Origin: Faecalibacterium sp. I4-3-84
GTDB taxonomy: Bacteria > Bacillota > Clostridia > Oscillospirales > Ruminococcaceae
DNA length: 64,000 bases
Assembly: GCF_023347255.1 (NCBI RefSeq)
Contig: NZ_CP094466.1
Coordinates: 1,240,001 to 1,304,000, forward strand
Direction: 5' to 3'
The notes below the pieces were generated by a model. It was not told the origin of the DNA. It saw only the letters and a program-made list of their open reading frames with translations, and ran no database searches. Below are positions 1 through 7,800 of the stretch, piece after piece; positions within the stretch are counted from its first letter, which is position 1, and every line of letters starts with the position of its first letter. The position numbers and the translations under genes are program-made.

Positions 1-726
1 CTGCTGGCAGACCTGTTCCCTAAGATCAACGTGGGCGGCTTTATGTGGATCATCAACCTGATTCTGGTGGTGCTGGGCTTTGTCTTTCTGGGCATCAAGA
101 CCATGGGCTGGACGATCTATTCTTCCTTTGCGCTGTCCTTTTTTGTGTCGGTGTGCGAGTGGCTCTATCCCGTCAACGTTTCCATGAGCGGCGATGCCAT
201 GCTGGATCTGGTGTTCGCCGTGTTCCTGCCGGCTCTGGGTGCGGCGATCGTGTTCGACATCGGTGCATCCACCGGCGGTACGGATATTGTGGCCCTGATT
301 CTGGCAAAATATACCTCTATGGAAATCGGCAAAGCCCTGATGGTCAGCGATATCCTCATCGTGCTGGCGGCGGCATGGCGGTTCGGCATGGGCACCGGCC
401 TTTACTGCATCCTTGGCCTGATCGGCAAGAGCTTTGTGGTGGACGGTGCCATCGAGAACATCCGCCTGCGCAAGGTGTGCACCATCGTGACGTCCAACCC
501 GCAGCCCATTCTGGACTTCATCATCAAGGAAATGAACCGTTCCGCTACCGTGGAAAAGGCTTACGGCGCTTACACCCACCACGAGCTGAGCGTGCTGGTG
601 ACGGTGCTGACCCGCCGTCAGGCCCTGCAGCTGCGCAACTTCCTGCGGGAGAACGACCCCCGGAGCTTTATCACCATCGTCAACTCCAGCGAGATCATCG
701 GCAAGGGCTTCCGCTCCTTTAATTAA
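1..726 (+). CDS. YitT family membrane protein with C-terminal DUF2179 domain (5' partial)
   Basis: The reading frame is open from the first base, so the gene begins before the window; a GTG at 31 is internal. What is visible is a run of hydrophobic membrane segments (for example the FLGIKTMGW and AVFLPALGAAIVFDIG stretches, the latter followed by the STGGTDIVA motif typical of YitT/YvjA proteins). A soluble C-terminal domain of about 80 residues follows, carrying the VCTIVTSNPQPILDFI and FITIVNSSEIIGKGF features of DUF2179. The family's function is not established; it is assumed to be a membrane protein with a ligand-binding tail. A tRNA gene follows about 90 bases downstream. Confidence 0.85.
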   Translation: MLADLFPKINVGGFMWIINLILVVLGFVFLGIKTMGWTIYSSFALSFFVSVCEWLYPVNVSMSGDAMLDLVFAVFLPALGAAIVFDIGASTGGTDIVALILAKYTSMEIGKALMVSDILIVLAAAWRFGMGTGLYCILGLIGKSFVVDGAIENIRLRKVCTIVTSNPQPILDFIIKEMNRSATVEKAYGAYTHHELSVLVTVLTRRQALQLRNFLRENDPRSFITIVNSSEIIGKGFRSFN

Positions 727-812
727 AGGCACGGCAGGGCCACGCCGCTATTGACGAACCGCTTCAAAAACGATATACTATATTCCGGCGGTGCAGCAGT
801 GCCGCCGGATGC

Positions 813-885
813 CGGGGTGTTGCGCAGTTGGTAGCGCGCCTGCTTTGGGAGCAGGAGGCCGCGAGTTCGAGTCTCGCCACTCCGA
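813..885 (+). tRNA. tRNA-Pro (anticodon UGG)
   Basis: A complete cloverleaf can be drawn. The 7-bp acceptor stem is CGGGGTG paired with CACTCCG. There is a D arm with GCAGTTGGTAGC, an anticodon stem CCTGC/GCAGG enclosing TTTGGGA (anticodon TGG), and a T arm GCGAG-TTCGAGT-CTCGC, followed by discriminator A. CCA is not encoded. It decodes proline codons. Confidence 0.95.
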
Positions 886-892
886 TATGACA

Positions 893-945
893 AAAAGCCA
901 CGATGAACCGTTTACAAATGCGGTTTCGTCGTGGCTTTATTTGTT
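893..945 (+). terminator. Intrinsic terminator after tRNA-Pro
   Basis: A long hairpin pairs AGCCACGA with TCGTGGCT and continues inward with GAACCG/CGGTTT; it is followed by a T-rich tail (TTTATTTGTTG). It starts within ten bases of the tRNA 3' end. Confidence 0.8.
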
Positions 946-1080
946 GCCAGTCCCCCTGAGATCCGGCTGGAAGATGCCTTATTTGTGCGTTACCGTCTCA
1001 AAAACTGCCCCTGCGCTAAAGGGCAAATGCGCACCCGGCAGCTTTCCGATTTTGTTCTTTTTTTATTTACAAACAGTACC

Positions 1081-1109
1081 TTGACACCGAAATATCCTTT
1101 TTGTAATCT
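1081..1109 (+). promoter_or_regulatory. Sigma-A promoter for the structured leader and citrate synthase
   Basis: TTGACA and TAATCT lie 17 bp apart, so transcription should start near 1116. That leaves a leader of about 210 bases before citrate synthase. Between the tRNA terminator (945) and this promoter I see nothing else. Confidence 0.8.
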
Positions 1110-1135
1110 TAAAGAGTATTCTGAATGTAAGTGAA

Positions 1136-1306
1136 TGCCGTCCCGAATCAATACGGTTTTTGGGGGCAGGACGGCAGGAAGTTTCTCCAGCGAATGTCCT
1201 GGGGGTGGTACCCTGCTGCCACAGGCAATAGGGCGGGACCGAAGTTCCGGGCTGTTCGCAGAGAAAGCTTCCTGATGGCCTGCCAAGTGAGCGCAAGCTG
1301 ACGGCA
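1136..1306 (+). ncRNA. Highly structured RNA leader upstream of citrate synthase (unassigned family)
   Basis: Nested complementary segments fold this stretch into one compact RNA. TGCCGTC (1136-1142) pairs perfectly with GACGGCA (1300-1306). GGCAGG (1165-1170) pairs with CCTGCC (1279-1284). A helix of about 17 bp joins 1176-1194 to 1255-1273. Smaller hairpins sit inside (CCTG..TGG/CCA..CAGG near 1198-1225; CGGGA/TTCCG near 1233-1249; AGC-GCAA-GCT near 1290-1299). The closing stem ends just two bases before the GGGAAAGGAG ribosome site of citrate synthase, and no terminator separates them. It could be a cis-regulatory leader or riboswitch, or a 6S-like RNA; I recognise no known family. Confidence 0.6.
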
Positions 1307-1327
1307 ATGGGAAAGGAGCAACTACCA

Positions 1328-2686
1328 ATGGATCATCTGCAGAACGTAATGGGATACTTCGACCAGCAGCAGCCGCTGTGCGCCGAACATGACCGCATCA
1401 GCAAGGACCTGTACAAGGAGTTTGGCGTTAAAGCGGGCCTGCGCGACGAAAACGGCAAGGGCGTGCTGGCAGGCCTGACCAATATCTCCGATATCCGCGC
1501 CTTCCAGTATGTGGACGGAGTGAAAAAGCCTGCCGACGGTCAGCTGCTCTACCGCGGCTACGACGTGAAAGACCTGATCCGCGGGTCGTCCGGCAGCCGC
1601 TTTGCCTTTGAGGAAGCGGGCTATCTGCTACTGTTCGGTGAGCTGCCCACACAGGAAAAGCTGGAAGAGTTCTGCCGCGTGCTGGGCGAGTGCCGCACCA
1701 TGCCCACCAACTTTACCCGTGATGTGATCATGAAGGCCCCCAGCCACGATATCATGAACTCCATGGCCCGCAGCGTGCTCACACTGGCATCCTACGACCC
1801 CAAGGCCGGTGATCTGGAAATTTCCAATGTGCTGCGCCAGAGCATCCAGCTGGCCGGCATCTTCCCCATGCTGGCCGTGTACAGCTACCATGCCTATAAC
1901 CACTACGAAAAAGACGGCAGCATGTACATCCACCGGCCGGACCCGGAGCTTTCCACCGCAGAGAACTTTTTGCGGATGCTGCGCCCGGATATGAAGTACA
2001 CCGAGCTGGAAGCCCGCGTACTGGATGTGGCATTGCTGCTGCACGCCGAGCACGGCGGCGGCAACAACTCCACCTTTACCACCCGCGTGGTCACTTCGTC
2101 TGGCACCGATACCTACTCGGCCATGGCGGCTGCCCTGTGCTCCCTCAAAGGCCCGCGCCACGGCGGTGCCAACCTGATGGTGATGCAGATGATGCAGAAC
2201 ATCCGCGAAAACCTGCACGACACCGAGGACGATGAAGAGCTGGAAGCCTACCTGAAAAAGCTGCTGCACGGCGAAGCATTTGACCGCAAAGGCCTGATCT
2301 ACGGCATGGGCCACGCGGTGTACTCCCTCAGTGACCCCCGTGAGGTGGTATTCAAGGGCTATGTGGAACAGCTGGCCCACGAGAAGGGCCGCGACAAGGA
2401 CCTTGCCCTTTACAACAAGATCGAGCACATGGCCCCGCAGCTGATCGCGGAGGAGCGCAAAATTTTCAAGGGTGTCAGCCCCAATGTGGACTTCTACAGC
2501 GGCTTTGTGTACGATATGCTGGGCATCCCCATGGAGCTGTACACGCCGCTGTTCGCCGTGGCCCGCGTGATGGGCTGGAGCGCCCACCGCATTGAAGAGC
2601 TGCTCAGCGCAAACAAGATCATCCGCCCGGCCTACAAGAGCCTTGGCGGCACCCACGAATATATCCGCCGCAATGAGCGGGAATAA
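1328..2686 (+). CDS. gltA: Citrate synthase
   Basis: Condenses acetyl-CoA and oxaloacetate to citrate in the cytoplasm. It feeds 2-oxoglutarate/glutamate synthesis in an organism expected to lack a full TCA cycle (inference). The protein (452 aa) is of the long clostridial type. It shows the family signatures LLHAEHGGGNNSTF, the active-site block GPRHGGANLMVMQ and GMGHAVYSLSDPR with the catalytic histidine. An in-frame ATG lies at 1307, but the GGGAAAGGAG ribosome site falls downstream of it, so ATG 1328 is taken as the start. The gene sits behind a structured leader and is followed, 15 bases on, by a MarR-like regulator in the same transcript. Confidence 0.92.
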   Translation: MDHLQNVMGYFDQQQPLCAEHDRISKDLYKEFGVKAGLRDENGKGVLAGLTNISDIRAFQYVDGVKKPADGQLLYRGYDVKDLIRGSSGSRFAFEEAGYLLLFGELPTQEKLEEFCRVLGECRTMPTNFTRDVIMKAPSHDIMNSMARSVLTLASYDPKAGDLEISNVLRQSIQLAGIFPMLAVYSYHAYNHYEKDGSMYIHRPDPELSTAENFLRMLRPDMKYTELEARVLDVALLLHAEHGGGNNSTFTTRVVTSSGTDTYSAMAAALCSLKGPRHGGANLMVMQMMQNIRENLHDTEDDEELEAYLKKLLHGEAFDRKGLIYGMGHAVYSLSDPREVVFKGYVEQLAHEKGRDKDLALYNKIEHMAPQLIAEERKIFKGVSPNVDFYSGFVYDMLGIPMELYTPLFAVARVMGWSAHRIEELLSANKIIRPAYKSLGGTHEYIRRNERE

Positions 2687-2701
2687 CAAGGAGGATGCAT
2701 G

Positions 2702-3148
2702 ATGAGCGTGGAACTGAAACATCACCCGGAAGAATGGTTCTTCCTGCACAATTTTGATATCGACAAGGTGTTCAGCACCATCCAGCGGGCGGATTACCTG
2801 ATCTTATATTACATTAAGATGCAGGCCGAACAGCACCCGGACCGTAAGGTTTATCTGGCTGACCTTGCTGCCGTGATGGGCCTGAAGGTGACAGAGCTTT
2901 CCAAGGCCGTTGAAAAGCTGCAGGACAAGGGCTTTGTGGCATGGAAGACCGACCGTGAAGCGGGCCGCACCTATGTGGAGCTTTCCAGCAAGGCTGTGGA
3001 GCTGATGGTGGAGGAGCGCGCGTTCATGCAGCGCTGTTACGCCCGCCTGCGTGCAGAGCTTGGCGACGAAGAACTGCATCGTGCAGTAAGCACCATGCAG
3101 AGCGTGACGGCCATCCTGAAGGATGAACGGGAACACAGCGGCGTATAA
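2702..3148 (+). CDS. MarR-like winged-helix transcriptional regulator
   Basis: A protein of 148 aa with a single winged-helix domain. Residues around 45-90 form the helix-turn-helix (YLADLAAVMGLKVTELSKAVEKL) and the wing follows (KGFVAWKTDREAGRTYVEL), flanked by helices that would form the dimer interface, as in MarR proteins. Two ATGs are in tandem; the second is 7 bases from AAGGAGG and is preferred. It is cotranscribed with citrate synthase and may regulate it or respond to a small acid, but no ligand can be read from the sequence. A bidirectional terminator follows. Confidence 0.75.
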   Translation: MSVELKHHPEEWFFLHNFDIDKVFSTIQRADYLILYYIKMQAEQHPDRKVYLADLAAVMGLKVTELSKAVEKLQDKGFVAWKTDREAGRTYVELSSKAVELMVEERAFMQRCYARLRAELGDEELHRAVSTMQSVTAILKDEREHSGV

Positions 3149-3162
3149 AAACAGCCTCAACG

Positions 3163-3210
3163 AAAAAATGAGATAGACTTCCCCGAAAGGGGTTGCCTAT
3201 CTCATTTTTT
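3163..3210. terminator. Bidirectional terminator between the MarR gene and lrgB
   Basis: AAAAAATGAGATAG and CTATCTCATTTTTT form a hairpin with an A tract on one side and a T tract on the other. It can therefore end transcription from both convergent genes. Confidence 0.85.
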
Positions 3211-3282
3211 GTTGTAAACTGAGGTTCCCGGATCAACAAATAAATTCTACTGAAAAAAGCCAGAGCGGCTATTTTAAATCCT

Positions 3283-3990
3283 TTACCGGATCAGGTTCAC
3301 AAACACCGGGCAGAGCACTGCGGTCAGCACACCGGCCACCGCAATGGAAAGGCCGCTCATGGCACCTTCCACCTCGCCCATCTGCAGAGCTTTGCTGGTG
3401 CCCACGGCATGGGCCGAAGTTCCGATGCCCACGCCCTTGGCGATGGGGTCGGTGATGTGGAACATCTTGCACACCGTCTCAGCCAGCAGCGCTCCCACGA
3501 TGCCGGTAACAATGACGATCGCACCGGTCAGGGCAGCAATGCCGCCCAGCTCAGCGGCCACATCCATGCTGATGGCGGTGGTCACGGATTTGGGCAGCAG
3601 GGTGGCATACTGCTCACGGGTCAGGTCCAGCGCCAGTGCCAGCGCCAGTGCGCTGCCAAGGCTCACCAGCGTGCCCACCGAGATACCCGCAATGATAGCG
3701 GCGGCGTTCTCTTTCAGCAGGTCGATCTTTTCATACAGCGGAATGGCCAGTGCCACGGTGGCGGGCAGCAGCAGATAGTTCACCGGTGCCGCGCTGGCCT
3801 TGTAGTCCGCATACGGGATGCTGCACACCGACAGAAAGATGATCACAAAGATGCTGCCCAGCAGCAGCGGGTTAAAAATGGCTTTGCCTGTCACCTTATT
3901 GATAAGGGTGCCCAGTGCAAACGCGGCCAGCGTAAGCAGAACGCCCCATGCTGCGGAGCCGGACAAAAAATCATTCAGCAGCTGCGTCAT
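3283..3990 (-). CDS. lrgB: LrgB family membrane protein (CidB/antiholin-associated type)
   Basis: A 235-aa protein of about seven hydrophobic segments with the LrgB signatures FNPLLLGSIFVIIFL near the N-terminus and the central LLPKSVTTAISMDVAAELGG. The C-terminal half carries GIGTSAHAVGTSKAL. LrgAB/CidAB pairs have been linked to murein hydrolase control, cell lysis and, in some Firmicutes and plants, pyruvate or glycolate transport; the role here is open. It overlaps the upstream lrgA-like gene by 20 bases, which implies translational coupling in a two-gene operon. Confidence 0.9.
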   Translation of the reverse strand: MTQLLNDFLSGSAAWGVLLTLAAFALGTLINKVTGKAIFNPLLLGSIFVIIFLSVCSIPYADYKASAAPVNYLLLPATVALAIPLYEKIDLLKENAAAIIAGISVGTLVSLGSALALALALDLTREQYATLLPKSVTTAISMDVAAELGGIAALTGAIVIVTGIVGALLAETVCKMFHITDPIAKGVGIGTSAHAVGTSKALQMGEVEGAMSGLSIAVAGVLTAVLCPVFVNLIR

Positions 3991-4348
3991 TGTCAGCCTC
4001 CTTTTTCTTGCGGCCGGTCAGGGCCTGCGTGGTCTTGCCTGCACTCACCATCACCAGCACAGTGACCGGGATAATGGCAACGAGGATGGGCAGCAGCATC
4101 TCACCCATCTCTGCCCACAGTTCCATCACACCGGCGGCAGCGGGCACGAACAACAGCGGGAAGATGCCTGTGAGATAGGTTCCCACCTCTTTCACATCGT
4201 CCAGCTTTACCAGCTTGAAGTTCAGCGCTGCCAGCAGCAGCACCAGACCGTAGACGCTGGCCGGGACCGGCAGCGGCAGCACTACATGAAGGATCTCGCC
4301 CAAAAAACAAAACGCAAGAATGCGCGCAAACTGAAAAATATATTTCGT
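3971..4348 (-). CDS. lrgA: LrgA/CidA family membrane protein (probable ACG start)
   Basis: A protein of about 125 aa with four hydrophobic segments, the holin-like partner of LrgB, matching the family in FARILAFCFLGEIL, LPVPASVYGLVLLL and LLFVPAAAGVM. The start is odd. The only standard in-frame start upstream is GTG at 4390, which lies a few bases from the predicted transcription start and has no ribosome site. A strong GGAAAGGGG site (4358-4366) lies 9 bases before ACG AAA TAT ATT (codon 1 at 4348-4346), where an ATG would give MKYIFQF, a typical CidA beginning. I place the start there; GTG 4390 is the alternative. Confidence 0.8.
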   Translation of the reverse strand, partial: TKYIFQFARILAFCFLGEILHVVLPLPVPASVYGLVLLLAALNFKLVKLDDVKEVGTYLTGIFPLLFVPAAAGVMELWAEMGEMLLPILVAIIPVTVLVMVSAGKTTQALTGRKKKEADNDAAAE

Positions 4349-4401
4349 AGTAAAGTTCCCCTTTCCTCGATCAAAAGCGTAAATGGACACATCAAGGGTA
4401 A

Positions 4402-4430
4402 AGTATACCGCAGGAGTCCCAATCCATCAA
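4402..4430 (-). promoter_or_regulatory. Promoter for the lrgA-lrgB operon
   Basis: Read on the minus strand, TTGATG and TATACT are separated by 17 bp, with transcription expected to start near 4395. Confidence 0.65.
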
Positions 4431-4477
4431 CCGTGATTCTGGATAAGAAAAATTGCACATTTCGCCGAGAACTGTGC

Positions 4478-4515
4478 AAAAAAAGGCGCACCGGTCAAGC
4501 CGGTGCGCCTTTTTT
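4478..4515. terminator. Terminator of the rrf2 gene, bidirectional in form
   Basis: GGCGCACCGG and CCGGTGCGCC form a 10-bp stem flanked by A and T tracts. On the minus strand it lies 20 bases past the Rrf2 stop codon. Confidence 0.85.
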
Positions 4516-4534
4516 CATGTTATCAGAAATACCG

Positions 4535-4966
4535 TCAGATTACATAGTCATTCCCGGCCTGATCAGGCCGGGCGAGATCGGCCAGTGTGATATTGCCGAA
4601 GTAGTTGGAGATCAGATCGTTCAGCCCCTTCCACATCTCGTAGGTGCGGCAGTTTGCCATGCGGGAGCAGGGGGTCGCATGGGGGGTCAGGCAGCTCACC
4701 GGCGCAAGGCTGCCCTCGGTCAGCATCAGGATCTCGCCCACGGTGTACTGATCCGGGCTGCGGGTGAGCCGGTAGCCGCCGCCCTTGCCGCGCAAGCCCT
4801 CCAGAAAGCCGTTCTGCACCAGCACCTTAAGGATGTTTTCCAGATATTTTTCCGAGATCTCCTGCCGGGCAGCGATCTCCTTGAGAGGGACATATTTTTC
4901 AGACTGATGCTCGGAAAGGTCGATCATCACGCGCAGTGCATAGCGCCCTTTGGTGGACACGATCAT
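4535..4966 (-). CDS. Rrf2 family transcriptional regulator, Fe-S (IscR-like) type
   Basis: A 143-aa winged-helix regulator. The N-terminal helix-turn-helix lies at residues 25-55 (VPLKEIAARQEISEKYLENILK), followed by the wing GLRGKGGGYRLTR. Cysteines 92, 100 and 106 have nearly the spacing used to bind an Fe-S cluster in IscR/NsrR proteins, which argues against the cysteine-free CymR type. It is divergent from cysK, across about 220 bp holding both promoters, so control of cysteine or Fe-S supply is likely (inference). A ribosome site AAAGGAAG precedes the ATG. Confidence 0.88.
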   Translation of the reverse strand: MIVSTKGRYALRVMIDLSEHQSEKYVPLKEIAARQEISEKYLENILKVLVQNGFLEGLRGKGGGYRLTRSPDQYTVGEILMLTEGSLAPVSCLTPHATPCSRMANCRTYEMWKGLNDLISNYFGNITLADLARPDQAGNDYVI

Positions 4967-5010
4967 AATAGTGTACTTCCTTTGTTGGTTATAGATTGAG
5001 TTTTTAACCT

Positions 5011-5039
5011 ATTATACAACAGGGTAAATAATATTTCAA
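5011..5039 (-). promoter_or_regulatory. Promoter for the rrf2 gene
   Basis: On the minus strand TTGAAA and TATAAT are separated by 17 bp. The surrounding AT-rich segment is a plausible autoregulatory site, but no clear palindrome is seen. Confidence 0.75.
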
Positions 5040-5062
5040 TCCCACTTTTTTCAAAAAATCCA

Positions 5063-5091
5063 TTGACAACCGCACAGAACGGGTCTATAAT
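5063..5091 (+). promoter_or_regulatory. Consensus promoter for cysK
   Basis: A perfect TTGACA, 17-bp spacer and TATAAT. Overlapping its downstream edge, ATACCA (5090-5095) and TGGTAT (about 5114-5119) form an inverted repeat in the early leader that could be an operator. Confidence 0.88.
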
Positions 5092-5188
5092 ACCATCAAA
5101 CCCACAAACAATGTTGGTATAAAGGTTTTGGAATCAGGTCGTCCAGCAGGGCACATGTGCCCATAACTGTATCAGGGAGGAAACTACA

Positions 5189-6121
5189 ATGAGCAAGATT
5201 TATACTGCCGCAGATCAGCTGATCGGTCATACTCCGTTGCTGGAGCTGACCCACATTGAAAAGGAGCAGGAGCTGCCTGCCCACATCATTGCCAAGCTGG
5301 AATACTTCAATCCGGCCGGTTCTGTCAAGGATCGCATCGCCAAAAAGATGATCGATGATGCCGAGGAAAAGGGCCTGCTGAAGGAAGGTTCCGTGATCAT
5401 TGAGCCTACCTCCGGCAATACTGGCATCGGTCTGGCCGCTGTGGCAGCCGCCAAGGGCTACCGCATCATCATCGTGATGCCCGAGACCATGAGCGTGGAG
5501 CGCCGCCAGCTGATGAAGGCTTACGGCGCAGAGCTGGTGCTGAGCGAGGGTGCCAAGGGCATGAAGGGTGCCATTGCCAAGGCCGACGAGCTGGCAAAGG
5601 AGATCCCGAATTCCTTCATCCCCGGCCAGTTCGTGAACCCGGCCAACCCTCAGGCCCACATCGAGACCACCGGCCCCGAGATCTGGGAGGACACCGACGG
5701 CAAGGTGGATATCTTTGTGGCAGGCGTGGGCACCGGCGGCACCGTGACCGGCGTGGGCCAGTACCTGAAGAGCAAGAACCCGAACGTCAAGGTGGTGGCT
5801 GTAGAGCCTGCTTCCTCTCCTGTGCTGAGCAAGGGCACCGCAGGCGCACACAAGATCCAGGGCATCGGCGCGGGCTTTGTGCCGGACGTACTGGACACCA
5901 AGGTGTATGACGAAGTCATCGCCGTAGAGAACGACGATGCCTTTGCCACCGGCCGTCTGATTGGCCACAAGGAAGGCGTGCTGGTGGGTATCTCCTCCGG
6001 TGCTGCTGTTTATGCTGCCCTGCAGCTGGCAAAGCGCCCGGAGAATGCCGGTAAGAACATTGTGGTCCTGCTGCCCGATACCGGCGACCGCTATCTGTCC
6101 ACCCCGCTGTTTGCAGACTGA
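5189..6121 (+). CDS. cysK: Cysteine synthase (O-acetylserine sulfhydrylase)
   Basis: A pyridoxal-phosphate enzyme that makes L-cysteine from O-acetylserine and sulfide in the cytosol. The protein (310 aa, normal for CysK) has the PLP lysine K47 in [10 protein letters not shown] and the substrate loop [10 protein letters not shown]. The phosphate-binding [12 protein letters not shown] and the C-terminal [12 protein letters not shown] are also present. AGGGAGGAAAC precedes the ATG. It is transcribed alone from a consensus promoter, divergent from an Rrf2 regulator with three cysteines, and is followed by an intrinsic terminator. Confidence 0.95.
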   Translation: MSKIYTAADQLIGHTPLLELTHIEKEQELPAHIIAKLEYFNPAGSVKDRIAKKMIDDAEEKGLLKEGSVIIEPTSGNTGIGLAAVAAAKGYRIIIVMPETMSVERRQLMKAYGAELVLSEGAKGMKGAIAKADELAKEIPNSFIPGQFVNPANPQAHIETTGPEIWEDTDGKVDIFVAGVGTGGTVTGVGQYLKSKNPNVKVVAVEPASSPVLSKGTAGAHKIQGIGAGFVPDVLDTKVYDEVIAVENDDAFATGRLIGHKEGVLVGISSGAAVYAALQLAKRPENAGKNIVVLLPDTGDRYLSTPLFAD

Positions 6122-6140
6122 TCTTTCAAAAAGCTCGCTT

Positions 6141-6176
6141 CTCCCGTTCTGTGACTTCACAGGGCGGGAGTTTTTT
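6141..6176 (+). terminator. Terminator of cysK
   Basis: CTCCCG pairs with CGGGAG around a short loop that can itself pair (CTGTGACTTCACAG), followed by six T residues. Confidence 0.85.
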
Positions 6177-6214
6177 GTTACAATATCCCTATCAAACACT
6201 TTGGAGATTTGCTC

Positions 6215-7165
6215 ATGAATTACTATGCTGCCCCCATGGAGGGCCTGACCGACCGGGTGTGGCGGCAGGCACACCAGAAATGGTTCGGCCCTGCTGGCAA
6301 TGCCGACCGCTACTATGCCCCTTTCCTCTCCCCGCCGGAGAACCGGGTGCTCATTAAAAAGAAGATGGCCGAGCTTGCCCCTGCGGCAAACCCCGGCGCA
6401 CCGGTGATCCCGCAGCTGCTGGCAAAGGACGGTGAACTTGCCGCATGGATGATCGGCGAACTGCGCAAACTGGGCTACACCGAGGTGAACCTGAACCTCG
6501 GCTGTCCTTCCGGCACCGTCACCGCCAAAGGCAAGGGTTCCGGGATGCTGCGCGACCCCGTCAAGCTGGACGCTTTTCTTGCCGCCGTATTTGCCAATGC
6601 GGAAGGGCCGATCTCGGTCAAGACCCGGCTTGGCGTGGAAAAGCCGGAAGAATTTGCTGCCATTCTGGACATCTATAACCGGTATCCCATCTGTGAGCTG
6701 ACCATCCACCCGCGTGTGATGCGCCAGCTCTACCGCGGGCAGGCCGACCGTGCCGCTTTTGCTGCCTCCCTGCCCGGGTGCCGGATGCCCGTGTGCTACA
6801 ACGGCGATATGACCACCGCTGCGGACCTGCATACGTTGGAAGCGCAGTATCCGCAGCTGTCCGGCATCATGGTGGGGCGCGGCATCATTGCGGACCCGGC
6901 GCTCTTCCGTGAAGCACGCGGCGGCGCACCGGCCGCACGGGAAGAGCTGCGCGGATACCTTGACGACCTCTACCACGGATACTCCGAACTGTTCGGCAGC
7001 GCCGGGTGCGCGGTGAGCCGCATGAAGGGACACTGGTTCTACCTCATTCACAAGTTTGAGGGGGCCGAAAAGCTGGAAAAGCAGCTCAAAAAGCTGCGCG
7101 AGCCGTGGGAATACGAGGTGGTGGTGAACCAGATCTTCACCCTGCCGCTGGTGGAAAACGATTGA
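6215..7165 (+). CDS. dus: tRNA-dihydrouridine synthase
   Basis: A flavoenzyme that reduces uridines of the tRNA D loop. The 316-aa protein begins with the family hallmark YYAAPMEGLTDRVWR and carries VNLNLGCPSGTVTAKGKGSG, the motif containing the family's conserved cysteine. It then has the FMN-binding regions TIHPRVMRQLYRGQAD and GIMVGRGIIADPALF. The ATG at 6215 lies 8 bases after TTTGGAG and is preferred over an upstream TTG. It stands alone between two terminator-like hairpins; the exact tRNA position modified cannot be inferred. Confidence 0.92.
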   Translation: MNYYAAPMEGLTDRVWRQAHQKWFGPAGNADRYYAPFLSPPENRVLIKKKMAELAPAANPGAPVIPQLLAKDGELAAWMIGELRKLGYTEVNLNLGCPSGTVTAKGKGSGMLRDPVKLDAFLAAVFANAEGPISVKTRLGVEKPEEFAAILDIYNRYPICELTIHPRVMRQLYRGQADRAAFAASLPGCRMPVCYNGDMTTAADLHTLEAQYPQLSGIMVGRGIIADPALFREARGGAPAAREELRGYLDDLYHGYSELFGSAGCAVSRMKGHWFYLIHKFEGAEKLEKQLKKLREPWEYEVVVNQIFTLPLVEND

Positions 7166-7238
7166 ACCGCTCCCCGCTTATGCTCTGACCATATCCATAA
7201 TAAATGCTGCTTTCCTCTGCGACCCCACCCGTGAAAAT

Positions 7239-7274
7239 GGGGTTCAGGAAAGTCCGCAGACTTTCCTGAACCCC
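7239..7274. repeat. Perfect 16-bp hairpin downstream of dus
   Basis: GGGGTTCAGGAAAGTC and its exact reverse complement are separated by CGCA. The 3' flank is AT-rich (AAATTTAAAATAATTTTT), without a clean T run immediately after the stem. It may terminate dus or stabilise its 3' end. The rest of 7166-7346 shows nothing else. Confidence 0.7.
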
Positions 7275-7346
7275 GAAATTTAAAATAATTTTTCCTCCGA
7301 ACATGGCCAGAGCAGCGCGGAGGCCATTCCTGATCGTCCCACGCAC

Positions 7347-7378
7347 AAAAAAGCCCGCCGTCTTGCAAGACAGCGGGC
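7347..7378 (-). terminator. Terminator of the IreB gene
   Basis: On the minus strand GCCCGCTGTCTTG and CAAGACGGCGGGC form a hairpin followed by six T residues, 15 bases past the stop codon. Confidence 0.85.
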
Positions 7379-7393
7379 CGGAAAAGGACCGTA

Positions 7394-7639
7394 TTACACG
7401 TTGAGATAACTGCGCAGCATGGCCTGCAGCAGATCGTCACGATCCACCTTGCGGATCATGGAACGGGCATTCTTATAGGTCGTGATGTAGGTGGGGTCTT
7501 CGGACAGGATATAGCCCACCAGCTGATTGACCGGATTATAGCCTTTTTCCTTTAAAGCATCGTACACCTGCTGTACGATCTCATGGATCTCATAGTCCTT
7601 TTTGTCGTGGATCGAAAAAATAGCGGTCTCGCCACTCAC
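7394..7639 (-). CDS. ireB: IreB family regulatory phosphoprotein (DUF965)
   Basis: A protein of about 81 aa matching IreB of enterococci and its YrzL relatives, substrates of the PASTA kinase IreK that tune cell-wall stress and cephalosporin resistance. The family core is clear: [20 protein letters not shown], then [23 protein letters not shown]. Longer in-frame starts exist upstream (TTG 7699, ATG 7672) but have no ribosome site. AAGGGGG sits 8 bases before GTG at 7639, giving a protein of the usual family length, so that start is preferred. It lies alone, divergent from acpS, with its own terminator. Confidence 0.85.
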   Translation of the reverse strand: MSGETAIFSIHDKKDYEIHEIVQQVYDALKEKGYNPVNQLVGYILSEDPTYITTYKNARSMIRKVDRDDLLQAMLRSYLNV

Positions 7640-7800
7640 GGAATACACCCCCTTAGGAAGAACTACATTCATTGTACACGAATTGCGAGGAAACTTCAAG
7701 CTAAACAGACCGGATTTGCACAGTTTGCATAAAATTTCCGGTCCTGATTTTGCAGGCTGACGGCCTGCACCGCCGCAAATGCGGCAGAAGGAGGGCCTTT

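Noticed and set aside
1196-1220. GGGTGGTACC in the citrate synthase leader as a T-box motif
   Set aside because: The T-box continues as CGCG and is followed by an antiterminator/terminator pair; here it reads CTGCTG and pairs within a different helix.
5096-7051. Long minus-strand frame opposite cysK and dus
   Set aside because: Shadow frame spanning two well-supported plus-strand genes and a terminator.
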